A stretch of 64,000 nucleotides of DNA from Isoetes taiwanensis (Eukaryota > Streptophyta > Lycopodiopsida > Isoetales > Isoetaceae). Each line of letters opens with the position of its first letter. Position 1 is the first letter of the stretch. Below the pieces are notes generated by a model. It saw nothing but the letters and a program-made list of their open reading frames with translations, searched no databases and was not told the origin of the DNA. Position numbers and translations under genes: made by a program. Below are positions 20,430-32,100 of this stretch, piece after piece. The DNA is taken from contig JAJEKV010000006.1 of the NCBI GenBank assembly GCA_021234155.1, positions 7,102,435 to 7,166,434 of the forward strand. Direction: 5' to 3'.

Positions 20430-21830
20430 ATATCTTCAGGGCAGGTGGAGCTTGTAGGAGATTTCAATGGTAGGAGAATAAGAGAACAAACAACAATTAC
20501 AAGTGTGAATCGAGAACTTATTTGGACGAAGTAGATGGACAATATTGAGATGGATGAAGCAGTATAGACCCAAATCTCTCAAGACTGGGATCCATGGCCT
20601 ACTCCATGGGCATTGCTTTGCTGAATATGTGCAATGGTTTAGAGTTCTTACTATACAACATAGAAAGGTTTCTAGGCACTGGTATATGCACTTGTCGAGG
20701 TAAGAGTGTTGTGGGCTACTTTAATGCATTAGTTCACTTTTGCAGATCATGCCATGCCTATGCAAATTCTTGAGGAAAGAAGTGAAACAGACAATGTGTC
20801 AGTTATTGGCAACAGATAAAACACACAAATATTGATAAGTTATACGTGGATGACAGGAAGGCAGAACTTTATCTTTGCACATTCGAAGGACATCTAGACA
20901 GGTGGTCTAGCTGTAAGGGAAAAAAAGGATGATCTAACTCGACCTTCATTATTGCAATAGAACCAGATAATGGATGGTTCCATGCTGAATGTAAATGGAC
21001 AAGATAACAATATAAAATGGTACAACCAGCCAGATTGCAACCCCATTAAGGGCTAAGCGAAAGAAATGGCACCGCCCCTGCAGGTTGAAAACTTGATGAG
21101 CCAAATGAGTATGATGTACCATGTGGGACTACGTAGTCACTTTTTGGGCCATGATTGATTCAATTAAAGGGAAGAGGCGGCCTCTATTTGTTGCTTTTGT
21201 ACATTACACCAAAGCATTTGTCATGTGTGCACAAGTTATGGCGTTACAACTGATCATATATCTCAATCTAAAGAAGTGCATTTTTGTTATACATTCGACC
21301 GATTATGCAAACATCAGTTGCATCTCGAATGTTCAAGCTCTCATGAATAACAAAGAGACCCACATACCTTTATGAAAAAAGATTCTTCATTCATTCTAGG
21401 ACTCCCAACAATGGCACATCCAATTCACAAGCTTACATACAGTGAGCAAACCTGGCATGGCACAAATAAAGAGATTTGGCTTTCAACAAGTTGAACATTT
21501 TATTAGCACAAGCTCTCATACTACTCATTAGTGGGATAAACTATTCCATTCCATGTTGATATTTGTTTTGACGCAAGAATTGGATATACTAAATGCAAAT
21601 CCAACACAGCTAAAAAGAGTTATTCTGCAATTGCACATGAAGCATTGGGTCAGATTTTCTATGCACAGAGATTATGACACTAGGATGATCACAAAGAAAG
21701 GGAGCAAGTATAAAGAGTACTTGGGTTTACAGATAATAGCAAGTGAAATAATATTGTTGATGGTAAGACTCTTTTGTGCTATCCAAGCTAAATGCAATAA
21801 AATTCACTTGTGAATTGAACTACAAAGTAT
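20430..21830 (+). mobile_element. Decayed LINE (endonuclease and RT fragments)
   Basis: Near 20447 a frame reads VELVGDFNGRR; GDFN is the conserved motif of LINE apurinic endonucleases. At 21160-21240 another frame reads RRPLFVAFVHYTKAF, resembling RT motif A (FVDFxKAFD) with the catalytic Asp missing. Stops and frameshifts separate the pieces. The 21553-21813 frame may be the RT-RNase H connecting region but is not diagnostic. It is a dead relic. Confidence 0.5.
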
Positions 21831-22075
21831 CATTTATGTGTGTTTGGTAGTTGTCTTATACAACGGCCAAGTGTGAGACCTATAGAACTATATACAAGTG
21901 AAGGGAAATCTTGAGAACAATCTCTATTCATAAAAACCAAAGGAGTAGGATGTCTGAACACATCTGTTGGTTTATTACTGATTGCCTTTCATTGTCCTTC
22001 CTTTCCTTCACTGCCGCCAAATTTTCTATGAATGCTCTCCTACATATTCTAAACGAGGTGCACCATGGACTAGCA

Positions 22076-22640
22076 CAGTGATCGGATCCATCGATCCTAG
22101 GATCCATACCTATGATCCATACTATATGTTGAGGCCTCCGAGTACCTCTCATTTCGCTTATGGTCATTTGTGATTGGGGGCACCTATGATTTTAAAATAA
22201 GAAATACGAGTCGCCTAAGGTTTTGATGGAATATGGAACCTCTAAGATTTTAGAATATGAAGTACGAGGGCTCGAGCCTCTACCAAAATAACTCAATGTT
22301 CTAGTAAAGCTACTTTAGTCAATATAACCAATGAGTTGTCGGATCCGTCGATCCTACTACCACAGCTGTCGGATCCGTCGATCCTACGACCCAGACCATA
22401 TATTGAGGCACTGGGCGCTTATGGTCATTTATGATTCGGGGCACCTATTATTTTGAAATATGGGGCACCTATTATTTTGAAATATTAAATACAAGTTCGC
22501 CTAAGGTTTTGATGGAATATGGAACCTCTATATGGCTTCCTAAGGTTTTAGAATATGAAGTACGAGGGCTCGAACCTCTACCAAAATACCTTAATGTCCG
22601 AATAAGACTACTTTGCCAATATAACCAGTAAGCTAACATG
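22076..22640. repeat. Two-copy tandem duplication, unit about 285 bp
   Basis: Shared blocks: GGATC(C/A)..TCGATCCTA, CGCTTATGGTCATTTRTGATT, GCCTAAGGTTTTGATGGAAT, TATGAAGTACGAGGGCTCGA and TCTACCAAAATA. Copy 2 contains an extra internal duplication of GGGGCACCTATTATTTTGAA. A related GGTGCACC(A/C)TGGACTA(G/T)CACAGT sits on both outer sides (22059 and 22782). Confidence 0.8.
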
Positions 22641-22844
22641 ATTTATTTTTATCTTAAATCTATGTGTTTTTGTTATAACAACACATTCAATTGTTTTGGA
22701 TATGCTCCATGGATTTAGAAATTGTTATTTTTACATCCATATCAAATTCCCCTAGAAACCCTGTATTGTGTATTTTAAATAAGGTGCACCCTGGACTATC
22801 ACAGTCGTCGTTTCATCTGGGCTTTTGCCCAAGCTTTGTAATGC

Positions 22845-22935
22845 TTTCGTTATGATTCTAGCCCATTATATGGGACTCATGGCATATTGGTCTCCATGGA
22901 TGTTCAAAAATCGATTCTATTCTATTCTAGATTAT
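22845..22935 (+). mobile_element. Retroposon 3' end with short ATTCT tail, copy 3
   Basis: GCCCATTATATGGGACTCATG, CATATTGGTCTCCATGGATG then a few ATTCT units, colinear with the 7.6-kb and 2.6-kb copies. The tail is short and decayed. Confidence 0.6.
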
Positions 22936-23239
22936 TCCACAGTTTTAGATATAGTCATTTATCCAACCAAATCAAAACCCTTTAAAATCCTAGTTACTGT
23001 GCTACATATTCAAGCCACTAGCATTGAATTAGGAATGTGTAGGAGCTTTCACGTCCACGACAAGGGGGTGCCACCTAGGGGTAACCAGGTGCACACGACG
23101 GTCCCCCGTAGTCCGAGATATATTCGCGACAACAGGCATCCATACTCTAGACACAGTAATCGTTTAAGAAAAAGGGCCATTAGAAGTTGCAGTAAAAGCA
23201 CAAACATTGAGGGCCCTAAGGATAAACATTAAAAAAGGT

Positions 23240-24090
23240 TTGACAATTCAATTGTTGTGTCATATACATTGACAAATTTTATCATGATTTTTGTCGAATT
23301 TTACTTTTGTTGTAAGTAGTTCAAATCCACATAAAACATTATATAATATGTATCTAACCTTTAATCAGAGGTATGAGATGACAAATTTTCAAATTCAAAT
23401 ATACAATGTCTAACTTGTACTTCAAGGGCCAACTCGATTGAGCATAGCTTTGTGTGTTGAGTATTGACGTGAACATCCAATTTCTACAACATGGCATTCA
23501 TGAAGTTGGCTATCCAATTTTCAAAGGGGTAGGGTAATGGGTTTCCACTGTTCATTTTGCCTTGAATCTCGATCTTGAAGAAAAATGTGACTGAGGATGA
23601 TTTTTGTAAACATAAACAGTGTTCGATAAACTTTAGGAAATAGTAGCAGCATCTGTATCGAACACGTAAATAGAGTGCAATCCTCTAACTTTTGAGGATC
23701 GAATAGCTCGGTGATGAGATATTTAATTAAAAACTTTGTCGATTGTCAGAGAAAAAGGCAGGGATAACTTCCAACGAGCATGAGGTGGTGTTTGGTTCTA
23801 GGCATGAGTGCAATGTTGCAAGGTTCCCTACAACATTCCAGAGGGCAAAGAAATGCGCCCAACATTTCCTCAAAGCCAAAAAAAAAAAGTAAGAAAAGAA
23901 CCAGCCAAAAAAAAAAAAAGGCCAAACAAGGTAGTTGGTCGAAAAATATCAAGAGACGTTGACGAAGTCTAAAAAAGGTGCAAGGTGGGGGCGACATTAG
24001 AGGCAAGGAAATCTCCGGCAAACGGGAAATCAAACCAACGGGCAAAAAACAAAAAACGGCAACGATAAAAAAAGGGCAAAAAAAATACCG
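23240..24090. other. No gene seen; distal promoter region of GRF
   Basis: AT-rich DNA with two A-runs near 23880-23920 and no supportable ORF. Confidence 0.4.
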
Positions 24091-24096
24091 GTAAGT

Positions 24097-24136
24097 GGGG
24101 CGGCGCCGCGGCGGAGGAGGGGCGGCGCCGCGGCGG
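24097..24136. promoter_or_regulatory. GC-rich direct repeat in the GRF promoter/5' leader
   Basis: GGGGCGGCGCCGCGGCGG occurs twice (24097-24114 and 24119-24136), 300 bp before the GRF start codon, in an otherwise AT-rich region. The motif is G-rich and partly self-complementary (GGCGCC). It could form structure in DNA or, if transcribed, in the leader. A short upstream ORF starts at the ATG near 24250 and stops within eight codons. Confidence 0.6.
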
Positions 24137-24410
24137 CGGGCAAAAAATCCGTGGTGTAGGCAGACATACAAACAGGGCAGGCAGGGCAGAGCAGAAATAC
24201 ATATATTTCTTCATTCTCGTGTGCGAGAGGGTGCGTGAGAGCCCCTATTCATGTTCCTTCTTCCTCCGACATAGCTGCCCCACAAAAAATAAGCCTAATC
24301 TGCTCTCCAGACCTGCAAATTTGCGCAGAAATAGACCCAATCTGTGACGAAATAGAGGCAAATCTGCCCCTTCTGCCCCATTTCCTATTTTTTTCCTCCC
24401 AAGCTGGGCT

Positions 24411-26427
24411 ATGGAGTTCCGGCAGCCCAGTACCGTGGTTTCTACCACTGCCCCTACCACCGTAACCACCGGAACGAACTATAGTAGCCAAAAAATGGCC
24501 GGAATCAAGCAATGCCGGAGTAATCCAGATTTGGAGGTCGATTCCGGTGGGCCATTTAAGCTTCTGAGGAAGGATTCTTCGTATTGGAGCTCTAGCCCGG
24601 GGCAGGGCTTTCTAGGTTCTCAAACCCAGCTCGGTTCCGGCGATTTGAAGATGAATATGAGTTTAAATAGTGATGGGTCCAGTTTTGTTTGCTCGCCCAC
24701 GAGCTCGTGTATTTCTGATTCGGCATTTCTGGATTGTGGGCTTGTGGGCGAGTCTAGATCTTCGTCTTATAATCAGCAAATGCGGCCCGGTGGTGCGGAT
24801 TTGATGATGGCTTTAAACTCTGGAAGCAAAAATGCAAGCTCTGGCTATGGCGATTCCAGCCTGCTCCGGCCTTTTTCCTACCAGGCCCAGCCGTTGGGAT
24901 ATGGCTACCGATCCACCTCCGGTACAGCATTTTTCTTTCAGCTCTAGTACATTTTACTCTGATCCGCTTAAGTTTGTGTTTGAATTTGGGTTCGCTTCTG
25001 CAAGGAAAAAAAATTCTTCACGATCTTCTACTTCTGTGTTTCATTTGGGTTTGGATCTTCTGCTGGATTTCGAATTTGCTTCCCATTTTTTTACTCGCAA
25101 TCTACGCTATTTTTGTGTTACGATTTGGGTTTTGATTGTTGGTTCCCGATCGCGAGCTTTTGTTCAGAATTGGGCTGAAAATGTTCCGCTGTTTTGTACA
25201 GGACCCACACTTTTGATGGGCCGAGAATCTATCCAATCCATGTATGGAATAAGCCCGACCACAATTACAGCATCAAGCGGGCCGTTTACATCCACACAAT
25301 GGGCGGAACTAGAACACCAAGCTTTGATCTTCAAATATATGATGGCCGGGGCAAATGTGCCACCGGATCTTCTCTACCCGATCAGAAAAAGCGTCGCAGC
25401 TATGGCCGGAGTAATGGGCCATCACCCAACAAGCTGTAAGCAAAGCACAACGAGCCCCAGAAATTATTTTCTTCTGTTCACGCATAAATTCTGCTCCCTG
25501 GGCTGACAATTTTGAACTTGATCTGCAGTGGGATGGGGAAATTTTCATCTCGGTATGGCGAATAATCCTGATCCTGAGCCCGGGAGGTGCCGGAGAACCG
25601 ACGGCAAAAAATGGAGATGCTCCAGAGAAGTAGTCCCCGATCAAAAATACTGCGAACGGCATATGCATCGTGGAAGAAATCGCTCCAAAAAAAATGTTGA
25701 AAATAATTCTGCACCCGCAGGAACAAACAGCCAAGGATCTGCAGCAGTTTCAGGATCAAACAATGCCGATTCTAATCCAATCCAGGCCTCAAATCCGCCC
25801 TCGAATCAGCTAAATAGGCCGCAACTCGGCTCCAATCTGCAGCAGAAACCAATTCATCAGTTGGGCAGTTCGATTATAGGTGGATCAGGGCAGTTTAATC
25901 CGATACCTCAGCTCCAATCCGCCGCTGCAGCACAATCCGCATTGGGGGGTACAAAAGACTACAGGTACTACCAATTTTTGGCCAGATACTTGTGATCAGA
26001 AAGCAAAATTGGTAGAATAAAAATGGAGCAGAAAAAAAGGGCGATGGTTCAAAAATCTGACACCAGTTGCATTATTTTGTGGTTGAATCTTAGGTTTGGG
26101 GTTGCAGAACAAGGGGTCCGATTGATGGGCCCTTGTTTGAATGTGCCGGAATCGAAGCTTTTTGGCTATGGCGGAGGATTGAGGGGCCGGTATGTGGATT
26201 TAGAAGACAATGCAGCAGGCCAATTGGATGGAATGCCTGGAAAAGGGCACAATTTCTTTGAAAACGGACCTCTGGGCGAAGCTTTACAGAGCAGAAAAAA
26301 TTGGGGATTAAATCTTCTGTGCGATGGATGGGATTCTGTTCCGACATCGCCCAAAGGAGTTCTTCAAAAATCCGCTTTCGCTTCCCTTTCTGATACCAGC
26401 AGCAGTGCCAGCAGCCCAATTCTGTAG
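24411..26427 (+). CDS. GRF: Growth-regulating factor (QLQ-WRC transcription factor), four exons
   Basis: Exons 24411-24921, 25202-25435, 25529-25964 and 26094-26427; introns of 280, 93 and 129 bp are GT-AG and keep frame, giving about 504 aa. The first ~170 residues are Ser/Gly-rich. The QLQ domain (about residues 205-240) reads [20 protein letters not shown] then [15 protein letters not shown]; it binds the GIF co-activator. The WRC domain (about 263-305) reads [20 protein letters not shown] then [20 protein letters not shown], with the C3H zinc motif and a basic DNA-binding/nuclear-localisation run. A Gln/Asn/Ser-rich tail follows. Family role: nuclear activator of cell proliferation in growing organs. 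The usual miR396 site at the end of the WRC domain is poorly conserved here (25681-25701). The ATG chosen is the first in frame in exon 1. The gene is intact; I cannot tell which GRF paralogue it is. Confidence 0.95.
25681..25701 (+). promoter_or_regulatory. Position of the miR396 target site, degenerate
   Basis: In most seed-plant GRFs the codons for RSRKPVE form the miR396 site CGTTCAAGAAAGCCTGTGGA. Here the aligned codons encode RSKKNVE and read CGCTCCAAAAAAAATGTTGA. By eye 7 of 21 positions differ from the canonical site, three of them consecutive in the middle, where slicing needs pairing. Control by canonical miR396 is therefore doubtful for this gene. Confidence 0.6.
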
Positions 26428-27100
26428 ATTATTTCTTCGCCATTGCCACATTTTTTCATAGATCAGTTCTCTGTCTTACTTCCTTCCTCAAAAACTTTCA
26501 GATCTAAGCCGATTTTATCGATCTCATCCTCTTGGGCCCCGATCCTGTATATATCCATGTTTTTTCTGCAGATTTACAACGGATTTTGCAGATTTGAATA
26601 CCACCCAGTTCGATTTTTGCAGATTTACGCACAACCCAGATGCATTTTAACACCACCCAGTTCGATTTTTGCAGATTTGAGCACTAACCAAGTGCAAAAT
26701 TCTCAATGTATGAAGATTGAAGCAAGGTTGTAACAGATCTGGGTTGGAAATTTCTTTGACAGAAGCAAGGTTTTATTGTAGATTTTGCTTCATTACCACC
26801 TTATGCTGCATGCACCTGTTGTTCACAGCTTCAGGAATGGTCCCTCCCCTCTGTGTAAATTCTAACTGACATGATAAGAAAAGAAAAGAAGGTTTTTTTT
26901 TCTGTGCTTGTTTGACTCTTGTCAATGTTTAAGTAGCCATATTAAACTCGTTTTTGCAAGTAGAGACAAGGGCATCTGCATGTGTACAAAATTTGGGGCT
27001 GCCTTCATTTTGAATACAAACAAATAGAACCAATCAAAGCCCACATGGCTGGCTGACCAATTTAAGACAGTGGTGTCAGGTTTTTTCTTGCCACGTCACC
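26428..27100 (+). other. GRF 3' region
   Basis: Non-coding sequence after the stop. Near-repeats of ACCACCCAGTTCGATTTTTGC and GCAGATTT(A/G) recur at 26560-26690. No clear AATAAA signal is placed with confidence. Confidence 0.4.
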
Positions 27101-27103
27101 ATA

Positions 27104-27680
27104 TTGGAATTTTCTGAGAGGTGTCCATGCTCCTATGACATGGTTTTGCCCATTGAATGTCCTCTAATAAACACACACACACAAAACACACACACACACA
27201 AAATCATTCATACACATGTTTATGACATATTGTACACTTTGTTCCTAGTGTTGTTTGTTCTCCTTCCTATTCCCAAGTTGCATCCTCACTCTCAATCTCC
27301 ATGTGAAATTTTTGTTGTTTAGTATTTGACCCCTCCTAAAACATCCATACGGCCTCTCGATCTCTGTCTTTTTTCTCTTCTTTTCAGAACTCACTATAGT
27401 GTTCACCAGAACAATCAATCTGTAGCAGTTGTAAACCTTCTTTTCTCAGGTCGTCCATGCTCATGTTACATCATTTACCCCTTGAATGTTCCTCTTCAAA
27501 CCCACCCCCTCCACATGTTTAGACATATTGTACACTTGTTCCCAGTCTTGTTTATTCTCCTTTCTATGCTCAAGTTGTGTCCTCATTCTCATCTTGAAAT
27601 TTTTGTTGTTTAGTCTTTTACCCTTCCTAAAAGATAAGACCTATACGGCCACTTGATCTCCATCTTTTTTCGTTTATTCT
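27104..27680. repeat. Two-copy duplication, unit about 320 bp
   Basis: Both copies share TCCATGCTC(C/A)T, GAATGT(C/T)CTC, ACATATTGTACACTTTGTTCC (with one T missing in copy 2), TTGAAATTTTTGTTGTTTAG (copy 1: TGTGAAATTTTTG..) and TACGGCC..TCGATCTC. They lie at about 27104-27370 and 27440-27680. Copy 1 also contains a (CA)n tract near 27172-27202. No protein is recognised. Confidence 0.7.
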
Positions 27681-28399
27681 TGGTGCTCGTTATGTTCACC
27701 GTAACGATTTGCAACATTTGTCGACCTTTATGTCTCATGTTTGCTTTTATTATGCAAGATGTCTTTTCATTCTATGTTAATTTGCAATCAACCGACAGCT
27801 CTAGACCTTTCTACAGCTCTAGACCTTTCTATCTCAAGCTTGCTATGTTCACTCCATCAATCAAAATGTCTAAGACTTTATTTTTGTTCTAGGTTAACAA
27901 AAAATGACACAACAAGCAATCAATTGTAGATAATGTTCAACCCACAAAAGAATGAATTTTTGCTAGTTCTCAATGGTTGACAAATTAAAATTGACTTGTA
28001 TTCTTGTTGTATTCCAATGACCTTATTCCTAGCTCTCTGTCTCATGCTTCAGCGTTTTTGGCTCTTAGAATTTCTTATAATTGGCTATAAGTAAGCCAAG
28101 ATATTTGCTACCTTGAATACATCAAATGGGGGCCATGATTGGGTGGCAACCCTTAGAGCATATGCCCTCTACAAGGGGTCAATCTTGGACATCAATTCAG
28201 GAGCGGAGCTTATGGGTTGCTTCCATAACTTCTGCTCCTGGATTATTCCATATCACTTCCTACCATATCTTTACTTTTGTATTTCCTTATCCGTTTTGTC
28301 TTGTCCAGGCAAACGTGTTGTGTGGGTGTCAACCAGCCAGTATTTTAAAATCATGGAGCACGACTTATGTCAATTCATGGTTTAAAACATTTGGTCGAG

Positions 28400-30840
28400 C
28401 AGCAGCCACATAAGAGAGGCTAGAGTTGAGTGTTGAAACGTTATATGGAGTTCTATCAGGAAGGGTTGGTTGGTGTGGGGGAAATCCATGAGTCCCAGGT
28501 TATCCGGGGGTCGAGGGGTATTTGATCAAGGTAACACGCAATACCATTGGGGATAATATTTGTTTAAGAAGCCCACAGATTTTGTGTTCTAGGGCACAAC
28601 CAAGGTTTGGGACAATGTGCATTGATTGCCCCAATGGACACGAAAAACGTTTTGGGGTGTGGGTTGAGTAGACTCTTCACCATCTCCTGGACCACCCACA
28701 TGCAAGTCTCTCTCCTCCACCATCACAGGAATATCCATAACCAAAGAGACAGCCTATTCAGATGTAGACCTCCCCTTTGCACATTTTTTAATACCCCCTT
28801 CTTGGGCCCCTTTGCACTCAATAGCCCCCCCATAATGTTGCCATGTATTATGACCCCATGCTAAGTCAATTAAGTGTATCCTTGCAACTTGTAAAGCTCT
28901 TGTGGTCCCCCTCTCGACACCCATGTTGATGGACATTTCTTGCACGTGTTGCCATTTTTTCCTGTATCCTTTTCCTCCCCATGTGTCCTCGTTTTGGCTC
29001 TCTCATCCTTGTTTTTGCTAGCATTCAAGTTTTTTTTTTTAATTCTACATCATAGGTTTCAACATCAGATGTCACATGTGCTTGTGGCGATTCTGCGGAT
29101 TTGTTTATTCGTTAGCTTCTTTGCAACTCGTAGAGGCGGCCTACTGATGCCATTGCATGTCCAGTAAATCATTTGAAGATAGTTATCCTTTTGATGCCTT
29201 CACTCTTTTCATCATCACTCTTCCTTTTGGTTTGGTGCCTGTGTTTGTTGTTGCATAAAAAATATTTTGTTGTATGCCTGCCCATGTCTGATGTTGCCTT
29301 ATGGTCTGAAGCATATTGTGCTAGGATTCTCAAGTACATCTTCATACAAAGGTGTTGCTCCATATCATAAAAAAAAAGTGTATTTAAACTTAAACTCCGT
29401 TATCATATGATGTGAGTAAGGATCTACCACTTCGAAGACCTCCAAGATATGTGGAAGCCAGATGCGTGCATATATACGTGTTCGTTTGCCATCTTTCTCT
29501 AAGGCAATATCACCTAAGGGGAGAAACTAGTTCTACATAATGCAACACCATTCAATTGGCATATTTAATAAATACACAGTTAAAGACAAGCAATTAACAC
29601 TCTTTTCACATCCCAAACAATAATTTCTTCATAGTTGCTAAGAATTCTTGAACATTCCTCTCACACCCCTTTTTAGTCTCTACTAGCACCAATAAGCACT
29701 AAGGCTGGCTCCTTTGCCAATAAGTTACATGCATTTTTACATCTAGGAGATTTTTGTTTGGAGATGGATTCCTCTTAACTTGCACATATGTTAGAGGTGA
29801 ACCTATTAATGAACTAGCACCAACTTGTTTTAAAGTTTCTTACATTCTAAGAAACAATGCCTCGCTATCGGCCCTGTTATCACATTCGCATAAAGAAGAC
29901 ATTAGAAGTGAACTTTATCACAATCTCTTGTCCTCGAGCTCTATATTAGAAGAGCTTAACGTTCCAGATTTGACTGTTATATTCGAGATGTACACTCTTG
30001 TATAAAAGCCAACCCCATGACATTAAAGTTTTGATCTTGGACATAAGCCCCCTGTCATGTTGGATATATGCTAAAATTGTACTATTCTTCTAATTAACCT
30101 CTTTGTCGATATGGATCAAACCAATTTTTCTATAAAAGACTTCCATGTAGAAGAGTCTTGCTTTCCTACCCTCCTTAAGAGAAATATGTATCTTTGGAGA
30201 CTAATAAAGGGGTCTGACTTACCTCAAAAAATGGCCTTTATTCACCACCATGATAATTTCATGCATTGAAGCTGGAGCTGGCAGTACTCATGGTCTTAGT
30301 AGTTCTCTCACACATATACAGGTGGGGACACAGAGGCAGAGATGATGAGGTCGATTTGGATCATCAATCCCTCTTTGTCACAATAGATTGGCAATCAATA
30401 CAACTCCAGTGTCAATCCACCTCGTGGATGCCTCAGCTTCGAATTATGAATGGTTGCTAATAAAGCATATATTGAGAATCTTGCAACTGCCCACATTGGC
30501 ACAACAATATGCCAAGCTTGTTACTGTTCTGAGTGTAGAAGACCAATGTTTTGGAAGAAGATGGTCAGTAGACTATTACACCCATACCTCAAAACACATG
30601 GATTGATTATTAATTCCAAAATTTTAAACTATAACACAGACTTGTAATTTATTTCCCACTCTACGCCATCAAGAAAATCATGCAGTGGAGAGTCTTAATC
30701 AAAGGCAAGAAGCACATTACATTGCAGAACAATGATGAGAAACGTTTACCTTCTTGACTACCAGTCCATAACATTCTAAAGAAGAGTATTACACAAGCCT
30801 ATACAGCCTCCTGACAATATCTCTTCAAATCACTGAGTGC
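28400..30840. other. No gene seen
   Basis: AT-rich sequence with short unrelated open frames. The frame at 29754-30005 has no recognisable family. Confidence 0.4.
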
Positions 30841-30854
30841 AGTGCTTGATCTAG

Positions 30855-32100
30855 ATGGCTTGCAGCAGAGCTACTGAAATGGGCTGGACCTCACATCTGA
30901 CTAGTTTGTTAATTAGGGTCCTCCATAAAGGTTTCCCCATACAATGTATTGTCAGTAGAGTAGTTTCAATACATAAAACAGGGGATTTCCATTCTCATGC
31001 CAATTACCGTACAATTATGGTCAGTCCTTTGTTGGAAAAACTGCTTGCTGGAACTATTGAACAACAATTGACATCATGGACAGAGAAGACAGGACTATGC
31101 CCACTTAGACATGCCAGTTTTAGACCTAAGTATGCCACTATTGATCATATTTTCACATTACGCATCCTACTAGAGGACAACAGAAATAAAAGATAGGATC
31201 TATACTAGCGCTTTGTTTGACACGGTGTATAGGGAGAAGCTATGTGAGAGATTGTCATAGTTGGGACGAACTGCAAAATGCAGTATACATGCTATATAAA
31301 AGAGTCATGCCTCAAATGCCTCCATCATGCCACCCTATCAACAGTAGTGTGGGAGTGCACCAAGGATGTCCATTGTCCCCCACAATATTTGGATGTATAT
31401 TAATCAATTGGAGGAATGGCTTGCTTTAAATAGAGGTGAAGGGGTTTGGTTCGCTGATTACATCATTAGGGAATTAATATATGCAAGATAATGTAGACCT
31501 TTTAGCTCATACTTCAGCAAGTATGCAGCAACATCTGGATGCACTAAGCACTTTCCATCAGGACGCACGGATGCGGATCAACTTGGCAAAGACCAACGTA
31601 CTACTCATATCATCATCTAAATAGCATAGACAAACCTTACTTCACTTACCACGGTAAAAAACATAGAGGTGGTACAAACATACAAATATCTTGGAGTTGA
31701 GTTCACAATCACCACATACTGAGACACCTGTATCTAACAACTAGTAAAGACAGATTGGAAAGCACTCTATGCCATGCAGAACAATGGCCACAAAGCAGAA
31801 CTCTGTATGATTGGTCCCACCAAGCACACTTATTCATGGTTTTGGTGGAATCAGTTATATGGAGTGGAAGGATCAGTGATAGTCCTTGTCATTTGGCAAG
31901 ATTTGGGACGGGTCCAAAAATCCTTTCTGACTCAGACTCTCTGAGTCGTCCATGGTTTTATACCCAATTTTCCTTCAAGAAGCATGATTCACAACTACCA
32001 CATACTGGGACACCTGTATCCAACAACGAGTAAAGGTAGATTGGAAAGCACTCTATGCCATGCAGAACAATTGCCACAAAGCAGAGTTCTATGATCAGTG
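30855..32100 (+). mobile_element. LINE reverse-transcriptase fragment
   Basis: In broken frames: SRVVSIHKTGDFHSHANYRTI (RT finger, KxGD.xxxxNYRxI), GVHQGCPLSPTIFG (31344 onwards, RT motif B), LIYADNVDLLAHTSASMQQH (the YADD box changed to YADN), AKTNVLLI and WKALYAMQNNGHKAEL. The loss of the second catalytic Asp, in-frame stops and frameshifts make it dead. The last two motifs match the minus-strand fragment at 35391-35890, so both belong to one LINE family. Confidence 0.85.
31707..32094 (+). repeat. Internal duplication within the LINE fragment
   Basis: About 97 bp (TTCACAA(T/C)..ACCACATACTG to CACAAAGCAGA) occurs at 31707-31803 and again at 31990-32094. Both copies encode the WKALYAMQNN..HKAE segment. 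They are separated by unrelated sequence. Confidence 0.8.

Noticed and set aside
23746-24214. Minus-strand open frames over the GRF promoter
   Set aside because: Low-complexity (Pro/Arg- and Phe-rich) translations of GC- and A-rich DNA, with no family resemblance.
24832-25506. 224-codon frame across GRF intron 1 and exon 2
   Set aside because: It reads through the intron in part; exon 2 is better explained by the spliced GRF model, which keeps the QLQ and WRC domains.
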